DNA from: Arcticibacterium sp964021845
GTDB taxonomy: Bacteria; Bacteroidota; Bacteroidia; Cytophagales; Spirosomataceae
DNA: 64,000 nt
Direction of reading: 5' to 3'
Assembly: GCF_964021845.1 (NCBI RefSeq)
Contig: NZ_CAXHZC010000001.1
Coordinates: 1,116,001-1,180,000, forward strand
Shown: in pieces, positions 24,306-32,116 of the stretch
Position numbering within the stretch: position 1 is the first letter of the stretch
How the letters are laid out: the number at the start of each line of letters is the position of its first letter
Program-made: the position numbers and the translations under genes
Notes under the pieces: generated by a model
What the model was told of the DNA's origin: nothing
Database searches by the model: none
What the model saw: the letters and a program-made list of their open reading frames with translations, nothing else

Positions 24306-24340
24306 AACCCCAAGAGCTAGCGTTCTTGGGGTTTCTTTTT
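24306..24340 (+). terminator. Rho-independent terminator of the M42 peptidase gene
   Basis: AACCCCAAGA pairs with TTCTTGGGGTT around a short loop, followed by a T-rich tail (TTCTTTTT). Confidence 0.8.
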
Positions 24341-24442
24341 GTATTCAGGCCTCATTCTTAATAGATTCTTTCTTAATAAGACCTAGTCAAAACCTAAACG
24401 AAAAATTCCTCGTAAATTAAGCATCTCTAACAAATCGTCTCA

Positions 24443-25777
24443 ATGCATATTGCCATTATAGGAAATGGAATTAGCGGTATTACAGCCGCCAGACATATCA
24501 GAAAGCTTTCTGACCATAAGATTTCCGTCATTTCTTCAGAAACCGAGCATTTCTATTCCAGAACTGCCCTCATGTATATTTACATGGGACACATGAAATA
24601 CGAACACACCAAAGGTTATGAAGACTGGTTTTGGGAGAAAAACAGAATAGACTTGGTGTTTAGGCATGTAGATACTGTTGATTTTGAATCTAAAACCTTG
24701 TCGTTTTCAAGTGGTTCGGAAACATTAAACTACGATAAACTCATTATAGCAACAGGTTCGGCTCCTAATAAATTTGGCTGGCCAGGACAAGATTTAGAGG
24801 GTGTTCAGGGCTTATATTCCATGCAAGACTTAGAAAAGTTGGAGGAAAAATCGCCTGAAATAGAAACAGCAGTGATAGTAGGTGGTGGCTTAATTGGGCT
24901 TGAACTGGCAGAAATGCTAAAAACAAGAGACAAGAAAGTCATCATGTTGGTAAGAGAGAAGTCTTTTTGGAATGGTGTACTACCCGCAGCCGAATCTGAA
25001 ATGCTGAATGAACATATCAAAGAGCATCACATAGATTTAAGGTTAGAAACGGAACTTGATGAAATAATTGACAATGGAAACGGCTCTGTAAAGGGTCTAA
25101 AAACTAAATCTGGAGAAAGTATAGATTGTCAATTTGTAGGACTAACTGTAGGTGTTCACGCTAATCTTGGCTTTCTAAAAGAGACGGAATTAGAGATTGA
25201 TAAGGGAATATTGGTCAATAAATACTTAGAAACTAATATTAAAGATGTTTATGCCATAGGCGATTGCTGCCAACATAAAAATCCTCCGGCAGGAAGACGA
25301 CCAACGGAGCAAATCTGGTATACGGGTAAAATCATGGGTGAAACACTGGCCAAAACTATCTGTAAAGAGCCTACTAAATACGAGCCAGGCGTTTTTTATA
25401 ACTCTGCCAAATTCTTAGATATTGAGTATCAAACCTACGGAACTGTACTGGCAAAGCCAGAGGATAATGTAGAGAGTTTCTTCTGGAAACATCCTGAAAA
25501 AAACATTTTGGTACGCTTAAACTTCGAAAAAGAAAGTAAGGCCATTATTGGTGTGAATACCTTTGGAATAAGGATGCGTCATGAAACTTGGGATAAATGG
25601 CTCACCGATAAAACCAGTGTGGAAGATATTTTGATTGACTTGCCCAAGGCGAATTTTGACCCTGAGTTTTTTGCTACTTATGAGCAAGACATTGTTTCCC
25701 ATTATAATCAGACTTACAACACTCATTTAGAACTAAAAAAGCCTAAGAAGAGCTTTTTCTCAAAACTTTTCAATTAA
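24443..25777 (+). CDS. FAD/NAD(P)-dependent oxidoreductase
   Basis: A 444-residue flavoprotein of the pyridine nucleotide-disulfide reductase superfamily, close in layout to the N-terminal part of NirB or rubredoxin reductase. The FAD-binding GNGISG is at residues 7-12, the NAD(P)-binding VGGGLIGLELAE in the middle, and VYAIGDCCQH closes the second FAD motif. No redox-active CxxxxC disulfide is present, so it is not a disulfide reductase. The C-terminal 150 residues are less conserved. Only 5 bp separate it from the polyferredoxin gene that follows, which strongly suggests one electron-transfer unit. Inference: it passes electrons between NAD(P)H and the membrane iron-sulfur protein. Direction and final partner are unknown. 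Confidence 0.8.
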   Translation: MHIAIIGNGISGITAARHIRKLSDHKISVISSETEHFYSRTALMYIYMGHMKYEHTKGYEDWFWEKNRIDLVFRHVDTVDFESKTLSFSSGSETLNYDKLIIATGSAPNKFGWPGQDLEGVQGLYSMQDLEKLEEKSPEIETAVIVGGGLIGLELAEMLKTRDKKVIMLVREKSFWNGVLPAAESEMLNEHIKEHHIDLRLETELDEIIDNGNGSVKGLKTKSGESIDCQFVGLTVGVHANLGFLKETELEIDKGILVNKYLETNIKDVYAIGDCCQHKNPPAGRRPTEQIWYTGKIMGETLAKTICKEPTKYEPGVFYNSAKFLDIEYQTYGTVLAKPEDNVESFFWKHPEKNILVRLNFEKESKAIIGVNTFGIRMRHETWDKWLTDKTSVEDILIDLPKANFDPEFFATYEQDIVSHYNQTYNTHLELKKPKKSFFSKLFN

Positions 25778-25782
25778 GAAAG

Positions 25783-27291
25783 ATGAATATCAATCAGATA
25801 AAAAATATAGGAGCTGCCATAGTTCTAAGTGCCTTGGCCATTTGGATAGGCCTTTTGTTTGGCAATAGCTTTCAGCTTAATGAAGCCAGCTTTGATAAAA
25901 CAGTAGCTAGTGAACACCGCTTTCTTCTAAAAGAGAAGCTTGCTCCCGCTTTTGAATCAGCATCTTCAAATGTATTCTCATTTACAAATAAGATAGTTGC
26001 GGCCGAGTCAGAAGTAAATAAAGCTTTAGAAGCTGAAGGCAAAGGTGATTTAAAAATATCAGACTCTTATCAAATTGCCCTTACGAAGGCTTCTGGGGTG
26101 GGTTTTGTATCAAAAAACAATGTCCTACTTTTCTTTTTAGTCTTTGGATTGTTGATTTTCGGGACCATGCTTTTTATTCTTCCAGACTTAAAAAAACTAC
26201 CAGGTATCAAAAACGATGGTATTTTTAAACACCCTGTCAATAGAGGAAAAGTGCTGGGAATAATTTTGGGAAGTTTACTTATCTCTTTTTATATCCTACT
26301 TTATTTCTTTCCTCAATACATCATTAACTGGCTCATAGTATTAGACCCGCTCAGCAAATTCATGAACGGAGGAATGGCAAGTCAATGGTTTTTATATGGC
26401 TTTCTTTATACGGTAGCAGTATTAACTATGGGTATTAGAATGCTCATTAAATACCGACATAATAAGTATCAAATGGTTAGAACAGGTTCTGTGATGTTCT
26501 TTCAGCTCATTTTTGCCTTTATGATTCCGGAAATATTGACAAAGCTTAATATGCCATCAGCCGATTTGAAGAATATGTGGCCACTGGATTACTCGTTCTT
26601 CTTTGATTATAGAATTGATGAGAAAATAGAAGCAGGCACTTTAGGAACATTTATGTTTGTTTGGGGCATTGTCTTGTTTGCAGTAGGTGTACCTGTTTTA
26701 ACCTATTTCTTTGGTAAAAGATGGTATTGTAGCTGGGTCTGTGGATGTGGCGGTTTGGCAGAAACATTAGGAGACCCTTTTCGTCAACTATCTGATAAAT
26801 CTATGAAGGCATGGAAAATAGAACGATACCTTATTCATACCGTTTTAGTGCTTGCCGTGGTTATGACTGCTGGTGTTTTGTTTACTTACTTTACTGGCAA
26901 ACCTAAGCTTTTGGGAGTTTTAGATACTGGAACCTTAAGATACTATTATGGTTTTGGTGTAGGCTCTATTTTCTCTGGAGTGGTAGGAACGGGCTTCTAC
27001 CCTATTATGGGAAACAGAGTTTGGTGTAGGTTTGGCTGTCCTTTAGCGGCATATTTAGGTTTAGTACAACGTTTCAAAAGTAGATTCAGAATTACAACCA
27101 ATGGTGGCCAATGTATCTCTTGCGGAAACTGCTCTACCTATTGCGAACAAGGTATTGATGTGAAAGCCTATGCACAGCGTGGTCAAGATATTGTAAGGTC
27201 TTCATGCGTTGGCTGTGGAATCTGTTCTGCTGTATGCCCAAGAGGTGTTTTGAACTTAGAAAACTTAGCTGAAGACACTAAAAAAATCTAA
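25783..27291 (+). CDS. NapH/NosR-like membrane polyferredoxin
   Basis: A 502-residue inner-membrane iron-sulfur protein. About six hydrophobic helices are visible. Two membrane-proximal cysteine motifs of the NapH/NosR type occur, RWYCSWVCGCGG and VWCRFGCPLA. They are followed by two ferredoxin [4Fe-4S] motifs, CISCGNCSTYCEQG and CVGCGICSAVCPRG. The first ferredoxin motif lacks the usual proline after the last cysteine, and the first membrane motif reads CxxxCxC instead of CxxxCP. An N-terminal soluble loop of about 80 residues lies between helices 1 and 2. Known: NapH and NosR move electrons between quinol and periplasmic or cytoplasmic reductases. The pairing with a flavoprotein 5 bp upstream suggests a membrane NAD(P)H-quinone type module. 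No terminal reductase is nearby. Confidence 0.82.
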   Translation: MNINQIKNIGAAIVLSALAIWIGLLFGNSFQLNEASFDKTVASEHRFLLKEKLAPAFESASSNVFSFTNKIVAAESEVNKALEAEGKGDLKISDSYQIALTKASGVGFVSKNNVLLFFLVFGLLIFGTMLFILPDLKKLPGIKNDGIFKHPVNRGKVLGIILGSLLISFYILLYFFPQYIINWLIVLDPLSKFMNGGMASQWFLYGFLYTVAVLTMGIRMLIKYRHNKYQMVRTGSVMFFQLIFAFMIPEILTKLNMPSADLKNMWPLDYSFFFDYRIDEKIEAGTLGTFMFVWGIVLFAVGVPVLTYFFGKRWYCSWVCGCGGLAETLGDPFRQLSDKSMKAWKIERYLIHTVLVLAVVMTAGVLFTYFTGKPKLLGVLDTGTLRYYYGFGVGSIFSGVVGTGFYPIMGNRVWCRFGCPLAAYLGLVQRFKSRFRITTNGGQCISCGNCSTYCEQGIDVKAYAQRGQDIVRSSCVGCGICSAVCPRGVLNLENLAEDTKKI

Positions 27292-27422
27292 TTCTTTAAC
27301 CGTTTATTTCTACTTTCTTTCCGTTTATACAATAATTCATTTTTGAACCTACAAAAAGCAAACTAATGGATGAATTAATACGTTTGCTCAGTGTTCTCTA
27401 AATAACACAAATCCAAGCGTAA

Positions 27423-29936
27423 TTGAAAAGGCTATATATTCTTGTCTTAGTTCTCTACCTTCCATTCTTTCATGTCTTGGGGCAAAATATAACAATTACA
27501 GGAAAGGTATTTGATAGCGTAACTGAAGACCCCGTTCCATTTGCTACAGTAAGTTTAAAGGGATTTAATGTTGGTACAAATACCGATTTTGAAGGTAATT
27601 TCATTTTAAATTTTGAGGACCTTTTACCTGACTCCATAATGGTCAGCAGTATGGGTTTTGACAAAAAAGTTAGCCCCTTAGAAAAAGATTCTCTAGGTCA
27701 AGTTGTCAATAATCAGGTTTTGACGATTAGAATAAAACCAGGGTCCATTCAATTGGCAGAAGTGGTGGTAAGAGGTGGAGAAAACCCAGCCTGGCGAATC
27801 TTAAGAAAGGTGGTGGACAATAGAGACGCTACTAACTTTAAAAAGCTTGATGGCTATGAGCATCAAAGTTACAATAAGGTGGAGATTGATGTAAATAAGG
27901 TTAATTCCAAACTAGAAAAACGTAAAATCACCCAGAAAATTAATGAGGCCATAGAGTCCGTTGGAACCCTTACAGATGATGAAGGCGGAAAACTATTGCC
28001 CATGTTCATTTCGGAGTCTGTCTCTAATTATTATTACCTTAACAAACCTAGACTTTCCAAAGAGATTATTCGTAAAACAAATGTTAAAGGAATAGCGGTT
28101 ACAGATGGTAGTCTGACTTCTCAGCTTATAGGCTCCACTTTTCAGCAGTATAATTTCTATGATAATCAATTAAATGTTTTACAGAAGAACTTCACCTCTC
28201 CTATTGGCAACGATTGGAAATCGGCTTATGAGTATTATTTAGTCGATAGTTTTGAAGTAGACCATGGTGATTATTTCTACGAAATCCAGTTTGAGCCTAA
28301 AAGAAAACAGGATTTAGTATTTACAGGATGGATGTGGATTAGCAAAGATAAAAGTGCTTTGGCTATGATAGATGCGACTATTACAAAAGATGCCAATCTG
28401 AATTTTATAGAGCGAATCAAAATTCAGCAAGAGTTAGAAGCGGTTGATGATGTTTACTTTCCCATTAAGAATAGGGTATTGGTTGATGTTTCTGAAATCA
28501 CAAACAAATCCCCTGGTTTACTATTAAAGTTTACCAACTATAACGACAGTATAAAAATAGATGCTCCTAGAGACCTCAGTTTCTTTAAATCAGGACCTAT
28601 TCAGCTTTCGGATGACTATCTAGAAACAGACATGGAATACTGGCAGTCTGTAAGAGCAGAGCCATTCAGTCAAGACGAAAAAAAGGCTTACATGATGATA
28701 GACAGCATTAAGGCTGTTCCAGTGGTTAAGCGGATATCTTCTTTGATAGATATTGCCACTTCTGGTCATATTAGACTTACCAAGGGGCTTGATTTTGGCC
28801 CAATAGTTAAAACTTTTGGACTAAATGATTTAGAAGGATTAAGACTTAGATTAGGATTTAGGACAGATATAGACTTTAGTAATAAATGGGTGCTTAAGGG
28901 ATTCACAGCCTATGGGTTTAAGGATAAAGGCTGGAAAGGCGGTGCAGATGTAACCCATATTTTCTCTAAAAGCCCTTGGACAACCTTAAATGTAGGCTAT
29001 CAGCGTGATTTAGAACAGGTAGGCTTTAGTCCTGAAGAAATTGGTTCTAGCACCTTATATGGTGCCGCGGTTTGGTTTGGAACCCTATTCCGACCTTATT
29101 ATCAAAACAAGGCTAATTTTACTTTTCAAAGGGATATATCAAAAGGCGTTACTGCGAAAATAGGTTTTGAGAATAAAACCTTTGAGCCACTGTATAATTT
29201 CTCTTTTTACCCAAATACTTCTGATTTAAGTAGTGCTCAGAATAGTTTTTCCACGTCAAACATAAATGCCGAACTTACTTTTGCGAGAGACCAGCTTTCG
29301 GTGGTTAGCGATAATGATAAATTGGATTTTGGTACGGTAAAATCTCCTACCGTAACGCTTGCCTATAAATTAGGTCTTAAAGATGTATTAGGAAGTGATT
29401 TTAGCTATCATTCCTTGGCTTTACGATATAAGCATAAGTTGAATTTTGGCTACTTTGGTAAAACATATTATCGCTTAGAAGCCGGTAAGATATTTGGAGA
29501 TTTACCCTATCCGCTATTAAAAAATCACTTAGGAAACGAAACCATTATTTCCGTTTCAAACTCCTTTAACCTAATGGATAACTCTGAATTCTTGAGTGAC
29601 CAATATGCCTATGCTCGCTTTTATCATGATTTTGAGGGTTTATTTCTCAATAGATTCCCCTTAATCAAAAAGCTAAAGCTGAGAACCTTCGCAAGCGGTA
29701 AATTCTTAGTTGGTTCCTTAACTGACACCAATTTTATAGGAGCAAATCAAAATTCAGAAGAAGGATTTCTGCCTTTTAAAAGACTTGAATTATCTGTCCC
29801 CTATACAGAGTTAAGCTATGGTATTAGTAATATTTTCAGATTTCTGAAAGTAGAAGCGGTGCATAGATTGACATATCTTGAAGGTGATAACACGCGTAAG
29901 TTTGGTGTCAAAGTGGCTGCTGAATTAAGCTTATAG
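27423..29936 (+). CDS. DUF5686 outer-membrane protein with carboxypeptidase-regulatory-like domain
   Basis: An 837-residue outer-membrane protein typical of Bacteroidota. A TTG start (27423-27425) gives a good signal peptide (MKRLYILVLVLYLPFFHVLGQ), and no ATG lies close by in frame. Residues 22-115 are a CarboxypepD_reg-like beta-sandwich (ITGKVFDSVTEDPVPFATVSL), also found at the head of TonB receptors. The rest is the DUF5686 region, with many alternating strands, and the C-terminal 400 residues look like a beta-barrel. Known: the family is widespread, but its function is not established. The gene stands alone 131 bp after the polyferredoxin gene. Confidence 0.8.
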   Translation: MKRLYILVLVLYLPFFHVLGQNITITGKVFDSVTEDPVPFATVSLKGFNVGTNTDFEGNFILNFEDLLPDSIMVSSMGFDKKVSPLEKDSLGQVVNNQVLTIRIKPGSIQLAEVVVRGGENPAWRILRKVVDNRDATNFKKLDGYEHQSYNKVEIDVNKVNSKLEKRKITQKINEAIESVGTLTDDEGGKLLPMFISESVSNYYYLNKPRLSKEIIRKTNVKGIAVTDGSLTSQLIGSTFQQYNFYDNQLNVLQKNFTSPIGNDWKSAYEYYLVDSFEVDHGDYFYEIQFEPKRKQDLVFTGWMWISKDKSALAMIDATITKDANLNFIERIKIQQELEAVDDVYFPIKNRVLVDVSEITNKSPGLLLKFTNYNDSIKIDAPRDLSFFKSGPIQLSDDYLETDMEYWQSVRAEPFSQDEKKAYMMIDSIKAVPVVKRISSLIDIATSGHIRLTKGLDFGPIVKTFGLNDLEGLRLRLGFRTDIDFSNKWVLKGFTAYGFKDKGWKGGADVTHIFSKSPWTTLNVGYQRDLEQVGFSPEEIGSSTLYGAAVWFGTLFRPYYQNKANFTFQRDISKGVTAKIGFENKTFEPLYNFSFYPNTSDLSSAQNSFSTSNINAELTFARDQLSVVSDNDKLDFGTVKSPTVTLAYKLGLKDVLGSDFSYHSLALRYKHKLNFGYFGKTYYRLEAGKIFGDLPYPLLKNHLGNETIISVSNSFNLMDNSEFLSDQYAYARFYHDFEGLFLNRFPLIKKLKLRTFASGKFLVGSLTDTNFIGANQNSEEGFLPFKRLELSVPYTELSYGISNIFRFLKVEAVHRLTYLEGDNTRKFGVKVAAELSL

Positions 29937-30000
29937 GCTATAAAGTGTTTGTAAAAGAGTCTAAGTAACATCTCTCACATTTTATTGAAGCTGTCTTAAC

Positions 30001-30008
30001 TAGTTTTG
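30001..30008 (+). promoter_or_regulatory. Promoter -7-like box before the rhodanese gene
   Basis: TAGTTTTG fits the Bacteroidota -7 consensus TAnnTTTG and lies 22 bp upstream of the rhodanese ATG. I see no convincing -33 TTTG at the proper distance, so this is tentative. Confidence 0.35.
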
Positions 30009-30030
30009 TATTGAACAAAAAGATAAAATC

Positions 30031-30321
30031 ATGACAGTTAAAGAACAAATACAAAACAATATAGGAACTATAGTAGATGTAAGAACCATTGGGGAATTTC
30101 AAGGTGCACATGCCGCTGGTTCAAAAAATATCCCATTAAGTGAGGTTCCTGCTAGATTAGAAGAAATCAAGCAATTACCTATGCCACTTATTTTATGCTG
30201 TGCTTCAGGAAATAGAAGTGGACAGGCTACTGGCTATTTAAGTGCAAATGGCGTAGACTGCCAAAACGGAGGTTCATGGATGGATGTTAATTATCTGCAA
30301 TCAGAATGTTTGAGTAATTAA
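30031..30321 (+). CDS. Single-domain rhodanese-like sulfurtransferase
   Basis: A 96-residue cytoplasmic protein consisting of one rhodanese domain. Landmarks are VDVRTIGEFQGAHAAGSKNIPL and the active-site loop CCASGNRSGQA; by analogy with CxxGxR loops the catalytic residue is the second of the two adjacent cysteines. Known: single-domain rhodaneses transfer sulfane sulfur to acceptors such as thioredoxin or cyanide. A compact gene, with its own promoter-like box upstream and terminator downstream, thus a single transcription unit. Confidence 0.88.
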   Translation: MTVKEQIQNNIGTIVDVRTIGEFQGAHAAGSKNIPLSEVPARLEEIKQLPMPLILCCASGNRSGQATGYLSANGVDCQNGGSWMDVNYLQSECLSN

Positions 30322-30367
30322 ATTCTGTAGAGAATCTTATCTATATCTAAGATTGAATTATAAGGAT

Positions 30368-30396
30368 AAGCTGCCTTTGGGCGGCTTTATTTTTTA
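30368..30396 (+). terminator. Rho-independent terminator of the rhodanese gene
   Basis: AAGCTGCC pairs with GGCGGCTT (one G-T pair) around TTTG, followed by TATTTTTT. Confidence 0.75.
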
Positions 30397-30406
30397 AATT
30401 TGACTT

Positions 30407-31252
30407 ATGAATTTACATGTAATAGATGCCGGAAACTTTAAACTTGACGGCGGTGCTATGTTTGGCGTGGTACCTAAAACGCTTTGGTCAAAGAAAATAC
30501 CTTCCGATGATATAAATTTGTGCAGTTGGAAAATGCGTTGTCTGTTAATTGAAGATGGCGAAAGACTCACGCTTATAGATACTGGAATGGGAGACAAACA
30601 ACCCGAAAAGTGGCTTTCTTATTATTACAGACATGGCGAAGGTGACTTAATTCGCTCTATCAGAGCAAAAGGTTTTCATGAAGATCAAATAACTGATGTT
30701 ATTCTAAGTCATTTACATTTTGACCACGCAGGTGGTGCCGTCAAATGGAACAGCACAAGAGATAAATTAGAACTAACTTTTCCAAATGCTAAATATTGGA
30801 CGCACTCTTCTCACTGGGACTGGGCTATGAACCCAAATGCTAGAGAAGCTGCTACCTTTTTAGAAGAAAACCTAAAGCCTATTCAGGAATTAGGTCATTT
30901 GAACTTTATTGATAAGTCTCCCGATGCTTTCAGCTCAAATTACAAGTTTCTTTATGCCAACGGCCATACAGAAAAGATGATAATGCCAGTGCTTGATATC
31001 AAAGGCCAAAAGGTAGTCTTTATAGCAGATACCATTCCGTCACATGCTCATATTCATATTCCGTGGGTGATGGGTTATGACGTTAGGCCGCTTGAAACCA
31101 TGAATGAAAAGGCTAGTTTACTTAAAACCATAGCAGACGAAAAGTGGCTAGTTTACTTTGACCATGACCCTTTCTATGAACTTGCAAGCATTAAAGAAAC
31201 TGAAAAAGGTTTTAAACCAGACTATTTAGGAAACCTAAGCGAGTATTTCTAA
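30407..31252 (+). CDS. Metallo-beta-lactamase-fold hydrolase
   Basis: A 281-residue cytoplasmic enzyme with the dizinc motif SHLHFDHAGG (HxHxDH) near residue 105. Other ligand segments are YANGHTEKM, with a histidine, IADTIPSHAH, with the bridging aspartate, and a late histidine in FDHDPF. The head (MRCLLIEDGERLTLIDTGMG) is typical of the lactonase/quorum-quenching and related MBL groups. The substrate cannot be told. Its stop overlaps the ATG of the patatin gene by one base (TAATG), so the two are translationally coupled and may act in the same pathway of ester or lipid breakdown. Confidence 0.85.
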   Translation: MNLHVIDAGNFKLDGGAMFGVVPKTLWSKKIPSDDINLCSWKMRCLLIEDGERLTLIDTGMGDKQPEKWLSYYYRHGEGDLIRSIRAKGFHEDQITDVILSHLHFDHAGGAVKWNSTRDKLELTFPNAKYWTHSSHWDWAMNPNAREAATFLEENLKPIQELGHLNFIDKSPDAFSSNYKFLYANGHTEKMIMPVLDIKGQKVVFIADTIPSHAHIHIPWVMGYDVRPLETMNEKASLLKTIADEKWLVYFDHDPFYELASIKETEKGFKPDYLGNLSEYF

Positions 31253-32007
31253 TGGGTCAAAAAAAAATAGGATTATGCCTTTCTGGTGGCGGAGCCCGTG
31301 GTTTTGCCCATTTAGGAGTGTTGCAAGCCTTTGATGAGTTAAATATTCCTATTTCGATGATTTCTGGCTCTAGTGCGGGGGGGCTTGCTGCGGCACTATA
31401 TGCCGAAGGCCACAAACCTTATTACATTCAGGAATTTATTCTTAGAAAAAGTCTGTGGCGTTATTTAAGACTCTCGCCAAGCAGAATGGGACTTATGAAT
31501 CTTAGGAACACAGAAAAGGTACTCAGAGAACTTCTGCCACATGATTCCTTTGAGGGTTTGAAAATTCCAATTTCCGTTTGTGCCACAAATATGAGCAAAG
31601 GTGAGCCAAATTACTTTTCAGAAGGAGAACTCATTCATCCATTGCTTGCATCCGTAGCCATTCCTGTGGCATTTAAACCTGTTATTATCAACGGTGACCA
31701 ATACTTTGACGGTGGATTGAGTAATAATTTGCCTTTAGAACCACTAGAAAGTACTGATTTTAAAATTGCTATTAACGTTACGCCTTTCATAAAAAGATTG
31801 CCTGTAAGGTCTTTTAAAGATGTGGTGCTTAAGTCTGTTTACATCTCTGTAGATAATCAAACACGTCAAAAAAGTCTAGCTGCCGACCTCACCATAGAGC
31901 CTGAAGGTATCATGAAGTTTGACGGTTTTAAGTTAAAAAACGCCGAGAAGATGTTTGAAACTGGTTATAATTCGGCTTTAAAGGCTCTAAAAACATTGCC
32001 TTTTTGA
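31252..32007 (+). CDS. Patatin-like phospholipase
   Basis: A 251-residue serine esterase of the bacterial patatin (RssA/YlbK) group. The oxyanion-hole motif GGGARGFAHLG is at residues 12-22, the nucleophile S41 in GSSAG, and the catalytic aspartate in FDGGLSNNLP. No signal peptide is visible, so it is probably cytosolic or membrane-associated. Known: the family hydrolyses lipid ester bonds; physiological substrates are mostly unknown. It starts at the TAATG junction with the metallo-beta-lactamase-fold gene. A PorW-like lipoprotein gene follows 109 bp later. Confidence 0.88.
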   Translation: MGQKKIGLCLSGGGARGFAHLGVLQAFDELNIPISMISGSSAGGLAAALYAEGHKPYYIQEFILRKSLWRYLRLSPSRMGLMNLRNTEKVLRELLPHDSFEGLKIPISVCATNMSKGEPNYFSEGELIHPLLASVAIPVAFKPVIINGDQYFDGGLSNNLPLEPLESTDFKIAINVTPFIKRLPVRSFKDVVLKSVYISVDNQTRQKSLAADLTIEPEGIMKFDGFKLKNAEKMFETGYNSALKALKTLPF

Positions 32008-32116
32008 TAGCCTCAGCTGGCTCAAATACATTTTAATCCAACATTCTATCTTAATTGGCATTAAAATGGATAATTTTGATTTGAAATAAGCGTTTTTACT
32101 AAAAATTGACTGTAGC

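Noticed and set aside
30031..32007. Rhodanese, metallo-beta-lactamase-fold and patatin genes as one sulfur or persulfide dioxygenase operon
   Set aside because: A terminator separates the rhodanese gene, and the hydrolase is coupled to a lipase-like gene instead; its sequence does not look like the ETHE1 persulfide dioxygenase.
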